64,000 nucleotides of DNA, taken from Macrophomina tecta. Its lineage: Eukaryota > Ascomycota > Dothideomycetes > Botryosphaeriales > Botryosphaeriaceae. The notes below the pieces were generated by a model. It did not search any database, was not told the DNA's origin, and was given only the letters and a program-made list of their open reading frames with translations. The stretch's first letter is position 1, and each line of letters starts with the position of its first letter. Shown piece by piece: positions 1 to 9,911 of this stretch. A program made the position numbers and the translations under genes. The stretch covers positions 4,464,001-4,528,000 of the forward strand of contig JAKSGN010000007.1 in the NCBI GenBank assembly GCA_024180945.1, in the 5' to 3' direction.

Positions 1-1247
1 AGGGCAAGCTGCAGGAATTTAGAAATGAAATAAGCGAAGGTGGTGATGTCGGAAGCGAGAGCACATCCAACTCGGAAGAGGCAAACATTGAACACAATCT
101 ACGCCACAAGTCGAACACGAACATCAAGTATGTGTTCCAGAACCGCAGCGTCAGGGCTACTTGCAAAATTTTCTTTGCTCAGTCCTTCGACGCCATGCGT
201 CGAAAGTGCGGAGTCGCCGACCGCTTTGTAGAGTCCATGTCTCGCTGCTTGAAGTGGGATTCCAAGGGGGGCAAGACGAAGTCTCTCTTCCTCAAGACGC
301 TTGATGACCGCTTCGTTCTCAAGTCCCTCTCGCAGGTTGAAGTGAACGCTTTCCTCAAGTTTGCGCCGGACTACTTTTCCTTCATTCACCAAAACCTCTT
401 CAACAACCTGCCGTCAGTCATTGCGAAGATGTTCGGCCTTTTCCAGGTAACGATCAAGAACCCCGCCAGTGGCCGCGACTTCGACTGCTTCATGCTCGTC
501 ATGGAGAACCTATTCTACGACCGTGGCAATGACCTGCGTCGCTTCGATCTCAAGGGTTCAATGCGTAACCGGAAGATCCAGAGTACGGGCGAGCAGGACG
601 AAGTCCTGTTGGACGAGAACCTGGTCGATATCATCTTTGAGAGGCCCATCTTCGTCCGTGAGCACACGAAGAAGACTCTCACACTCAGCGTGTACAACGA
701 CACGCTCTTCCTCAGCAAGCAGAATGTCATGGACTACTCGCTCATGGCCGGCTTCAACGACTCCAACCGTGAGATTGTCGTCGGTATCATCGGTAGGATA
801 CCCTATCCCCATCCTCCAACCTAAATTCTTGTCTCATACTAACGCTCATGGCTCACAGACTGCATCCGCACCTACACCTGGGACAAGAAGCTCGAGACGT
901 GGATCAAGGACCGCGGTAAGAACAAACCCACCGTCACCTCGCCCAAAGATTACCGCCAGCGCTTCCGCGTCGCCATGTCGTCGTACATTCTCCAGGCGCC
1001 CGATTTCTGGCATGCCTTCAACACCGCTGTGCCGAGTGGCGGTGGGGCCCCCGCTTTCCAACAGCACAAACAGCAGCAGCAGATCGAAGGCCCGTCCACA
1101 AATGGTGAGGCCGGTGCCGAGCGGGAGGGCGGCCAAGATGGGTTCTCGTCGGGCGAGATGGATAGAAAGATTCCTGAGGTGCCGATGGAGGCGGAGGTCG
1201 AGATGGGGTTGGGGGGTATGATGGCGGAGGGTGCGAGGGGTGGTTGA
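1..1247 (+). CDS. FAB1: FAB1-type phosphatidylinositol-3-phosphate 5-kinase, C-terminal part
   Basis: The 5' end lies outside the window; the reading frame starts at base 3. Exons are 3-792 and 859-1247, with a 66-nt intron. The visible protein is the C-terminal lipid kinase domain of the PIKfyve/Fab1 family, which makes PI(3,5)P2 on endosomal and vacuolar membranes. Diagnostic stretches are CVKWDS-like SRCLKWDSKGGK, the FLKTLDDRF loop, MENLFYDR, the DLKGSMRNRK nucleotide and phosphoinositide binding segment, MDYSLM, and IIDCIRTYTWDKKLE spanning the splice junction. The tail after residue ~330 is low-complexity Gln/Gly/Glu-rich, ending at TGA 1245-1247. FYVE and chaperonin-like domains expected upstream cannot be seen. 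Housekeeping gene; it marks ordinary chromosome to the left of the cluster. Confidence 0.93.
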
Positions 1248-2005
1248 GGTGGTGAGTCGCGCACTGAGAATTTTTTTGTTCCCGTTATTTTCTCTCTTTC
1301 GTTTCTTTGTTTTTTTACGCTACACGGAGGTCACGACTGTTATGTTGCATAGCGTTTGGCGCATCATGATGATCTCTCTTCATGTCTATGTCTTAATTTG
1401 CTTCACACGTCAATATAAAGCGCTATGTTGGGCGGTTATTTAATGGTTTCAGATATAAGATTTCCTTTTGCCTTTTTCTTTTTTCTTTTTTAATCGTAGC
1501 GTTGCGCCTAAGTTCTGCTTCGTGGGTATATGGGTCTGAGATACGAATGCAAAGAGCCTTCGTCTGAAGTTGCTGATAGGTTGGTGCTATGTGGTGTGGA
1601 GAGCCATTAATCCTCGTTCAAGAGAAGCAACTGGCTCCCAGTTATTCGTCGGAAGTTCCTATAGTTATTCACTATGGATATTTAGGGGGATGTTCATTTC
1701 TACACGAGAGGGCCTTTATGCTCATTGGACTCTGTATCAAATGGCGTCTTAAGCCTCGGGTTCAAAAGGGCGGCACCCATGTTCACCTGCGAGGCACGCT
1801 GTTAGCGCCGCCGGCGAGCATAACAGTGGACCCTCCCGCGGCCTCGCTTTGGAGAGAGGTCCTCTTTTCGCACCCTCTTTTCACCTACCCAGCCTTGTTC
1901 AGCCTCATCAAATCGTCCAATAACCATTGACCTGTGGCCGTTCACGTCACAACCGCCCCCATTGGCCGCCATTTTCAACGTTACACAGCAGCGCCAACAA
2001 TCACC
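1248..2005. other. Intergenic region between FAB1 and the C2H2 locus
   Basis: There is no convincing coding potential. T-rich stretches just after the FAB1 stop are probably its 3' untranslated region. The last 150 bases would be the upstream region of the broken C2H2 gene. Confidence 0.6.
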
Positions 2006-3406
2006 ATGCAGTCTGGAAACAACAGCCTCTTCACCGGTCAACTCGACTCCCGCATCCAGCACCCTAGTGGTGCTGCCTCGAGCAGCTCAGCTATTATGCA
2101 GTAGCTTGGCGGAGACTTCGATCTCTTCCTGAATGACGGCTCTCTGCCCCCTGGTTCGTTCTTCGAGGCCTGGATGTCCTGCATCAGCCTGATGTGTTCT
2201 TCGAGGGCCCAGGTGTTCTGTCTCAGCCAGGCGCCTTCTCCGGTGCTCCACCGCTTGGAGAGCATTTCCAGTTCGCCAGCATGATGGCCAATGCCGCCAC
2301 TGGCTTCGACATTCACTGCCTTCCACACTCCGGGGGGTTTCTCGCCCAGGATCCGAGCAGCTCTGCTCCCTTTCCGGCCGGCACGTGCAACATGGCTATG
2401 CTCGAGCAGCAGAACTGTCCTTATCTTGGCTCTGGTGCCGCTGGCCAGTTCTGTGATGTCTCTACCGGCGCGGACTCCATTTTACATGGAACGCGGCTCA
2501 GGCTGCCCTCGAACGCCCTCCCAACTCAGGATTGCACGATGCAACCTCCGTTTCTGCAAGCGCAAGGTCGAAATGAGGACTTCCTCAGTGAACAGCCTAA
2601 CCGTTATCTGGGCGCTTCTCTCCATCCCGCTAGGCTGCAGGGGCAGACATGGGTCGCGCCCTTTTCTCACGCCTACCTGCAGCCATCTGCAACTTATGCA
2701 GCTCTCCAGCCAATCGGAGACCAGATGAACCTGGCTCCGGTCGGGTGAGTTCTTTTTTTTTTTTTTTTTTTAATATTTGCTAATGAGGCTAGAAAGCAAT
2801 CTTTATGGTGTCACCTTCATGGATGGTGGCGTTGAGCTAGATTGCCGCCTACGTAGTGGATGAGCATCCACTTGCCGAGCAGGGGTTCAAAGGCCTGCAA
2901 TTGAGTACAAGGTATGTCTTCTGTTCGACTCTGAAAGCCCCAGATATTTTGTCAAACGTACCTACAGGCGGTCCACAGCTAGCCCAAAACAAAACACCAT
3001 GTGGGAGAGGCGCGACAACAAGTACTGCTGCCTCTATGACGACTGCCGCAACCCTTCCTTCATGAGGCTCGGTGACCTCGTGCGTCACCACAATAGCATG
3101 CACCACCAGACCAAGTTCTTCTGGTGCCGTGCCGCTGATTGCACACACGACAAACCCTTTCCGCGCAAGGACAAACGCAACGAGCATGAGCGCAAGATAC
3201 ATGGTGTTGACTACAACCTTGCGGAGAACTACTCATCCAGAATTCGCAATCCTGCTTCGAGCTTGGTACAAGACTTACTGTCTGCGCTTCCGTCTCTCGA
3301 AGCTCTTCTCGGTCATGTTTTCTTCTATGGACTTTACAAGCACCTGGATGATCTCCACTCACCTCTGTCATTTACACATGGATTCTCGCCGCTCCCTCCA
3401 CTTTAA
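2006..3406 (+). pseudogene. C2H2 zinc-finger protein, probable broken copy (copy 1)
   Basis: The C-terminal part (about 2970-3406) encodes two adjacent C2H2-like fingers: CCLYDDC...LVRHHNSMHH and WCRAADC...FPRKDKRNEHERKIHG. This matches the intact paralogue at 4574-5674. Upstream, the ATG at 2006 opens 32 codons, then meets TAG at 2102. Coding-like sequence continues in that frame to about 2165 and then in a different frame to 2744, ending at a GTGAGT donor in the same phase as the donor at 5095 of the paralogue. A further coding stretch runs at about 2850-2912. I could not find splice sites that restore one open frame, so a nonsense codon plus a frameshift is the simplest reading. A multi-intron gene that I have misread remains possible; transcripts would decide. 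Likely once a nuclear regulator. Confidence 0.55.
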
Positions 3407-3839
3407 CCCCGACTATTCCTGTCCTGGAGAAAGCAAAAAAAAAAAGAAACGAGCAGTGCGTCTCACTTCAATCATTGACACAACGGCATTCTGCATCATG
3501 TCTGTCGTTACCACATCATATTTCATTAAACTCTTTACATAGTGTAGTCTTCATTGAGCCGCATTACTGCAATATGCTTCTCCAACGTCTCTGATCCACT
3601 TGCCACAAGATGCTTATGACTTACTTTCGGTTCCAGGCTTGCAGCGGTAACTGGAGCGCCACGTTAGGCTTCATCGATTTTCAAAATAGTGAGGCTGCGC
3701 TTCATGCCAAAAGAACATCACCGTGGCAAGGCAGATTTTCAGCCCCAAGATATCGGCGGGTCGCCGCATGTTCAGCATGATTCTTTGCGCCAACAACATC
3801 CAATCACATGCAGCCTACTGCGCAAACACGTCAACGCGG
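3407..3839. other. Intergenic, degraded flank of C2H2 copies
   Basis: It contains the 3' flank of C2H2 copy 1, with an A-rich run at 3436-3448. No open gene. The right part may be the eroded upstream half of the relic at 3840-4030, but I see no alignable protein there. Confidence 0.5.
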
Positions 3840-4030
3840 ATAATTCGTCGCCCTTCCTGCACATGTAGTATGACGAAGTTGCGCAGAGCGTTTCCGGAAC
3901 TTTACCGCCACCATGCTGCTTATCATATTGGGCTCATATTCTTCGGTTGGTCATCGCAGATGCCAGTAGCCGCTCCCTCACGCGCTAGGATGAGCACAAT
4001 GAGCACGAGGGAAGTTTCGATAGCGTGATG
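3840..4030 (+). pseudogene. C2H2 zinc-finger relic (copy 3)
   Basis: Frame-shifting translation gives fragments that line up with the finger region of the neighbouring genes. In one frame, LYRHHAAYH corresponds to LFRHQEAYH of the intact copy. In another frame, R*DEHNEHEG corresponds to RKDKRNEHER/G. The order and spacing match the two-finger module, but stops and frameshifts interrupt it, so only a fossil of the DNA-binding domain is left. No start codon, upstream exons or splice sites can be recognised. Confidence 0.55.
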
Positions 4031-4573
4031 TACTTGCACCAGCCAGTGCTGCAGAAGGGCCGTAGATGAATTTTATGAGAATTTTGGTTTTGCTTTCTTC
4101 CTTCAATCCTGTTTGTTCACTAAAGTTTTGCCTTCTGATTACATGTTCGCCGCCGTTAAAAGAAAAAGTAGGTAAATCTGCTTCCGTCGCCATCGATCTA
4201 GGTTGGAATATGGGATATTTCAGTGTTTCCATACAATGCATCTCTAACTATGCTTTATTCGGTCTAATGCTACGATCATAAATAGGAAGCGGTTTGAATA
4301 CTTAACCCACTCAAAAAGACCTTGATTTTACGAGAGTTATGGTCCGACAGGGGGAGTGGCTTGACCACGAGCGGGAAGTTAAGTTGGAGAGGCGTCGGGG
4401 GTGCAACAGACCAAAGGCTGAGCTTCGAAAGGCGCATGCCTTGTCAGTGTCTCGCTGAGTTTGAAGGAGCTCCGGTGGAAGATACTACCAGCCTTTCCCT
4501 CATCCTTTTCCCCAGCTTTTTCTTTCATCTTTTGCACACTCATCCCTCCAAATCTCCGTGGGCAGCCAATTAC
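4031..4573. other. Upstream region of the intact C2H2 gene
   Basis: An open frame extends upstream of the chosen ATG to 4322, but the translated extension has no regulator-like features, so it is probably leader sequence. CT-rich sequence at 4489-4560 lies just before the ATG, as is common in fungal promoters. Confidence 0.5.
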
Positions 4574-5674
4574 ATGTCAGATTATCAGCCTCACTTCAAT
4601 GCCACGTCACTTACCAGCGATTGGCCGCCCTTCCTCGACCAGGACCCAAGCACCATCGCCGATGAGCACGTTGGTGCTGATGAACAACGGATCTTCAATG
4701 CTCTGAACAGCCTTCCCACCGAGCCCCAGGGATTCGAGGACCAGATGATGCCGGTTTTCGACACGAACATCTCCCTCCTGCACCACGGATTCTACCTCGA
4801 AGACAACCCGCTCCAGAATCTTCTGGAGCAACAGCCCGGAAACAACATCTACACCAAAAACATGACGAACAGCTTCGACTGGGCTGCCCAGCTAGGCGGC
4901 GGTGCCTACAACGCGGAATTATTCCAGCCTGACAACACAGCTGGGGTGGCGAGCACCTGGCTTAGCACGCCCTTCTAGGTGGACTAATGGGGGTATCCGC
5001 AGGTGGTCGATCAGCCCATGGCCCCAGTTCTACCCACACTGGGCACGCCCTTCGACGTCCTAGAGGCGTCCATTTCGACCACTCAGATCGCCGGGTAGGG
5101 TTTTTTTTTTTTTTTTTTTTTTAACACTATGCTAGCCCGTCATTGGTAGGATGTGGATGCAGTACAATTTCATGCATCAGCCTCAAGATGCGCTAAGGTA
5201 AGCAGCATATCTGAGCTATAGCGACGACTTCAGCACCGTTGATTTGATTGCAGATTCTGCGATGAGGACCCATCGAATGCTTCCCCCTTCAAGAAACGCG
5301 ATGACAGGTACTACTGTCTCATCCGGCCTTGCAGCCAGACGTTTGACAGGGTCGCGGATCTCTTCCGGCATCAGGAAGCCTACCACCATCGACGTCGCGC
5401 CTACTGGTGCTCGCACTATGGATGTGAGCGCGCTGCTGGGGGGCGCGCGTTCCCACGTAAGGACAAGCGCAACGAGCACGGGCGGAGGGTGCACGGAATC
5501 ACCCTTTACAGCATGAACCAAGGATGCACGGTGGTGGGGTTGGGTTTTCTTTCTTGGACTGCGATGGAACCTGAGCGCTTTCAACAAGCCATCGACAGCG
5601 TGTGGGACTTCAACTGCCTTCTCTCAGCCAACACCTTTGTGTACACTATAGATCCCTGTTTAGGTGCAAATTAG
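4574..5674 (+). CDS. C2H2 zinc-finger protein (apparently intact copy 2)
   Basis: Proposed exons are 4574-4945, 5003-5094, 5150-5197 and 5254-5674, giving 310 aa. The N-terminal ~190 residues are acidic and Gln/Pro-containing with no recognised domain. The C-terminal exon holds two fingers: YYCLIRPC...LFRHQEAYHH and YWCSHYGCE...FPRKDKRNEHGRRVHG. Such proteins act as nuclear DNA-binding regulators, but the target is unknown. The first intron (4946-5002) is deduced: without it the frame meets TAG at 4976 and TAA at 4985. It is 57 nt with a GACTAAT branch-like site and CAG end, but a weak GTGGCG donor. The second intron begins with a ~22-nt poly-T run, as does the equivalent intron of copy 1. 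The gene lies at the cluster edge, so a role in regulating the cluster is possible but unproven. Confidence 0.6.
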
Positions 5675-5889
5675 AGTTATCCCTATCTAAACCCTGTTTT
5701 CCGTGGCTGTGGAAAGAAGCATGTTCCAACCCTTCCGCCCCACCCCAACCCCCCACCGGGGCTGCCGCGGAGAGAGTATGTAGACCGGATACAGCACTGT
5801 GACTCGGCCGATGGGATGCTCATTGCAAGCTTGAGGCACTGTGCAGCGCTTCTCCCAAACGGCGGACGAGCATCTGCTCCGCTCGGTAT

Positions 5890-6824
5890 TCAGACCCCCC
5901 TCTCTTCCCTCATAATTCTTCTAAACGCCTTATTCGGCACAATCCTACCCCCACCCAACAGATCATCCCCTTGAAGCGGCTCCCCATCGCCTGTCGCGAG
6001 CTTGATGAAAAAATCGCCCAGCAGCTCCGTCGGCGAATGGATGCTTGTGATACGGCGAACGACCGGACCGAGGATGTCGTAGTAGTCGCTCATGCTCGAG
6101 CGATGCCGCTGCGCCTCAATGACCTCGGGGTGGTTCGCCCGGTCGATGTAGAAGGGCCGGACGGAGAAGGGCCGGAGGGAGGGGTGCGTCTTGGGAAGCT
6201 CGAGAAGCTGCGTCTCGGTTTCGCCTTTGACCCGGGCGAAGAAGGGGGTGAAGTAGCCGGGGTTCTGGGTGGTCTTGGGACGGGGAAGTTAGCTCAGCCT
6301 GCTTGTGGCTCTGGGCGGGTTGGGCTTACTCCTTCGCCTGTGCAGTCGTTAGCTTATGTAATGCAGCTCTGCGACAAGAAATCAGGGGAGAGAAGCGGAA
6401 ACGAACCTGATACGTAGATGAACTTGAACTTCGGGGAGAGGCTGGAGAACGCTTTGGCTGCAGCAAGTGGGTATTCTTTTGTGATGGTCACGTACTCACT
6501 ACGCTTAGCATTAATTACTCCCCATTTCCCATGCTAAGCGTTGCGCGGTTCATCGTACTCTTTTCCGACTTGGGTCTGGCTGATTCCGAGCGCCCATATG
6601 CATGCCTCAGCGCCATCCAGCTCCTTCAGCATCTCGGGCGGGTAATTTTTGAAATCGGTATGGCGGATCACTGTCACGTTCGGCTTACCCTCGGCCATAG
6701 GCACGGGCTTTCTGCTAAGGACGGAGACCTGTGTGATGGGCCCGCCGGCCTTCATGTGCGCGAGCAGCTGAGCGAGGGCGCCCGAACCGACCAGGCCGGT
6801 TGCGCCGGTGAGAATGACGTGCAT
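5890..6824 (-). CDS. NAD(P)-binding Rossmann reductase/epimerase-like protein
   Basis: Exons on the minus strand are 6824-6559, 6498-6407, 6337-6330 and 6264-5890, encoding 246 aa. The N-terminus VILTGATGLVGSG is the dinucleotide-binding GxxGxxG motif. It is followed by an ACIWALGISQTQVGK segment and, across the first intron, YVTITKEYPLAAAKAFS, which is typical of the short atypical SDRs often annotated as nucleoside-diphosphate-sugar epimerase in fungi. The canonical YxxxK catalytic pair is not obvious, so a redox or NmrA-like sensing role is as likely as epimerisation. The third exon is only 8 nt, deduced because it alone joins the flanking frames (VSGEGNPGYF). The gene ends at the left border of the terpene cluster in the same orientation as the GGPP synthase; membership of the cluster is plausible but unproven. 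Confidence 0.75.
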
Positions 6825-7385
6825 GAGAACGACTGAAAGGAATACGATACAATTTACACCGTCAAAACGAAGCTTACGTGCAATGTGGCAATGAGAGTTT
6901 TCACCGCAAACGACAGAGAAGCGGCAGAGCAGATGCCCCGTTATATCTGTATGAGAGCTGAAACAAGCTAATGCAACTCGACATGCACATGAGTTCTGCG
7001 CCGCATAATCTCGTATGATTCAGTTCTCTCCTACACTGGGCTACGCTCGCTCCGATGTTATTGGAGGGACTTCGGCTTTGGGATATTTTTACCGAAACGA
7101 GGAATGTCCGACCGTTTCAAGTTGCCTGTTGTCCTTTCACGGTAAGGCCGGGGTCGCCGATCCGCACTATCCCCTAAAGAGACGAAGTGCTCTACTGCTC
7201 ATGCGTCTGATGAATGTACCAATAAAATTGATGAGCGAGTTGGCCATTGGTCCATTCGTCGGCCAGAGATATTGAACGCTGTTCATGAAAACGGGAGCCA
7301 CCTATGGATAAGCCTCTGAATGATGCCCTCGTCAACGCCTCAAACACCTAGATACATGTGAACCAGAACCTGAAAACGGACACGT
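6825..7385. other. Promoter of the reductase gene / 3' flank of GGPP synthase
   Basis: No gene is visible. Near 7108 there is one CCG-A-CCG direct half-site pair, but no full TCGG-N-CCGA repeat. Confidence 0.5.
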
Positions 7386-8588
7386 CTATTTGGATGTATC
7401 GAGCGCCATCGCGTTCAATATGGCGGTCATCCGCTTGCCTGTGACGCCCTGCTCGGCTGTGAACTCCTCCACCATCTGCCTGGCGCGCTCCATCAACAGC
7501 TCGATGACGCTCTCGGTGTATTTGAAGCTGCCGAACTGCTGCAACAGCGAGACCGCGTACTTCTTGACGTCGTCGTCCCGAGGCCTCTGCTGGAGGATGT
7601 TCAGCAGCCTGTAATCCGACTTGTCCGCCTGGATGCCGTGGATGATCAGGAAGGAGAATTTGCCCTCAGTGAGGTCCTCACAGAGGCCTTTCGCATCGCT
7701 ATACTGGGCGCTCGCCAGGTTGAGGTAATCGTCGCGGATCTGGAACAACACGCCGATGACGTCTGCTAGGCCGCAGAGATCCCTGTCGCTGATATCAGTC
7801 GCTTGGGCTGGGGAAGGCGGTTGTTGGGACGGGGTATGCACTTACAGCTTGCAATCGCTCTCGGCTTGCATCAGCTTAATAGCCAGCCTGAACAGCCCGC
7901 CTGTCTTCTGGGCGACCATGGCCACATATTCCTCCTCCGTCGGGCACTTGAAGCTGTCTCTCCAGAAGAGGTCCAGGCCCTGGCCGCGGTGCAGCTCCAT
8001 GAGCTCCTCGCAAAAGATGCTGACGGCGTTGGGGTTATCGAGCTTCAGGACCTCCTGCAGCGCGAGGAAGTAGACGTAGTTGGCGCTGTTAATAGTCTGC
8101 GGCTCCCCGTAGATGCTGTGGGCGACGGGGATGCCGCGGCGCAGCGTGGAGAAGTCCTCGATGTCGTCGACCAGCAACGACGCCGTGTGCAGCATCTCGA
8201 CCATGACGCTAATCTTCTCCAGCTTCTCCGCCGGTACCTGCAGCCACTCGTTGAATGCTTGGATCAGCTGGCCGCGGATGTTCTTGCCCTTTTGCTGGAG
8301 GAGGTAGTTGTAGGGCGCAAGCAGAATCGTCTCTTGTCCGGGCGTCCACTGCCGCCCTCGTCGGATGTCGAGATCAGCCTTCTTACCCTTCTCCTCCAGC
8401 ACGGATTCTATTGTGTCCGCGGTCATTTTGTCTGGGTTGATGGCCAATTGCTGCTGTCCGGGTGCTGGTATCATCCTTGGGCTCATGGAGTTCTGGTCGC
8501 GCGATTGCCGCCATATCGACATGGACCGGAGGTTAGTCAAGCTAAGCCGGCCTTGCGGATGGGGCTTGTACGTGCTCATGGTAGCCAT
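7386..8588 (-). CDS. Geranylgeranyl diphosphate synthase (cluster prenyltransferase)
   Basis: Exons are 8588-7846 and 7788-7386 (58-nt intron), giving 381 aa. It condenses IPP with allylic diphosphates to make GGPP. The sequence shows the trans-prenyltransferase fold signatures: LLAPYNYLL, the first Asp-rich motif DDIED at 141-145 preceded by MLHTASLLV, [48 protein letters not shown], and FQIRDDYLN (second Asp-rich motif, 267-271). The small residues before DDIED and the overall match to fungal GGPP synthases argue for a C20 product; a C25 product cannot be excluded. The ~85-residue N-terminal extension is normal for fungal paralogues. It supplies substrate for the stand-alone cyclase at 12340. 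Its upstream region carries TCGGACCGA at 8841. Confidence 0.93.
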
Positions 8589-9451
8589 CTTGGAAAGAGA
8601 TTCTCAGAGATATGAGGATGTTTAGCAAAACGAGCAGTGGATGTTCAACTTTGAGATCATCTGCGACTGTACTAATATTCTCGAGTTCGCCCGCTCAAAG
8701 GTGCGGACAATCACATGTAAATCTGGACGGAGAGGTAATGGGAATACCTCAGCACGTTGCCCCGACGGAGGCTGCTCTAGGAAACGGTGCCGGCCAGCAC
8801 TTTTACACTCCGGTCGCTCGGAGCGAGGCTCTGGAATATGTCGGACCGACTGATCGATTCCCTGAAAGCGTTAGCAACCTTTCGGTGTAGGCAGTCACGT
8901 GGAGTCTGCCTCCTTCGGATCGGGAACGCACCGATACGACGGAAGTCCACTTCGACTTCACCAAAGTCATTTCCTTTTGAGTGGCCGCATTGGCAACGCA
9001 ACGAGAAAGCGGTCCGTCCATATTTGGTAACGAAAGTGAAGATGAGGCATTACAAAAATTTCCGGACCGGATGCTGGACTGGATTGAGAGCGAGTTATGT
9101 AATGGTGGAATTGGCGATCTCATGGAATAATGGAGCACTATTGATCTAAATACATTGCTGAGGTCTGCTACGGAATAGAACAGGCGTGATATGTCTCCAC
9201 CTAGTGGTGTGATGTTTGCACAGTCCCGGAAGAACTATTGGAGACTGAAGGGCACCAGGTAATGGTTGCGGCCCGCAAGTACAGCAAATAATTACAAGCA
9301 ATTTGAGAACGTGTCAATAAAACACGCCAGGTGTTGGCCCACACACCTTGGTGTTTTGTACATGCACTGCTAACCAAAGCCCTCATGGTTGGATGTAATG
9401 CTCAAACAATGCGGCGGAATGCTTTTCAACTGAAAAATGGCCATTATGCAG
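8589..9451. other. GGPP synthase upstream region
   Basis: This is non-coding. It holds three inverted CGG-N-CCG repeats (8841-8849, 9010-9016, 9063-9069) at 250-480 bases upstream of the GGPP synthase ATG, consistent with control by a Zn2Cys6 dimer. Confidence 0.55.
8841..8849. promoter_or_regulatory. Candidate Zn2Cys6 operator TCGGACCGA
   Basis: It is a perfect TCGG-N-CCGA inverted repeat 253 bases upstream of the GGPP synthase start. Two core-only repeats, CGGTCCG at 9010 and CGGACCG at 9063, lie behind it. Zn2Cys6 dimers typically bind paired CGG triplets; assignment to the cluster regulator at 28490-29895 is inference. Confidence 0.45.
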
Positions 9452-9459
9452 TATAAAAG
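9452..9459 (+). promoter_or_regulatory. TATA box TATAAAAG
   Basis: A consensus TATAAAAG sits 82-89 bases upstream of the ATG at 9541. It supports a transcription start pointing rightward, toward the small candidate gene. Confidence 0.4.
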
Positions 9460-9540
9460 CCCTCACTCAATTCCGATAAGTGCCAGCCTTGTGCACTCCA
9501 TGTGGCCTTTAGATTTGAAAAACCAAAACTGTCACGAATC

Positions 9541-9911
9541 ATGAGCAACTCACTTCAGAAATCAATGTTTCTCGCGGTGAGTCTGACCGGTTCAGTGAAA
9601 GGTTGGCAATCCCCGCGCTTATTCTTCAAGCATCATGTTATATAAGCACCAAGAGCAAGCAAATAACTAACGTTCAACAGTCTCATTCAATCTACAGTAT
9701 CTCATCTAACATTGTGGCGGAACGAATTCAAGGACGTGCGTTCTATGCCCAGTTCGCCGTGTGGAAATTCGGCCACAGCTTGAAGTTGCTTGGTAGGAAT
9801 GTAGAAGGTACAGTCTGGCATGGGCTAACGTGCAACCAAACCCTCCTGGAAGCCTCTGAAGATTCTCCGCTAGTGCGCGCGGGGGCTCGGAAGCTTCTCA
9901 TTTCACAATGA
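9541..9911 (+). CDS. Candidate small two-exon gene of unknown function
   Basis: Proposed exons are 9541-9576 and 9681-9911, giving 88 aa. I do not recognise the product. Support comes from gene architecture: a TATAAAAG box upstream, an ATG, a GTGAGT donor, an ACTAAC branch site 12 bases before a CAG acceptor, and an open phase-0 junction running to TGA at 9909-9911. The protein is mildly hydrophobic in its middle (FYAQFAVWKFG) and has no domain I can name. The last bases overlap the 3' end of P450-A (stop at 9898 on the other strand), so the two genes would be convergent and overlapping. Several other ATGs precede 9541. This could be a non-coding transcript instead. Confidence 0.33.

Noticed and set aside
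2101..2187. Intron starting at the GTAG after codon 32 of C2H2 copy 1
   Set aside because: Its acceptor at 2187 returns to the wrong frame and soon meets a stop, so it does not rescue the gene.
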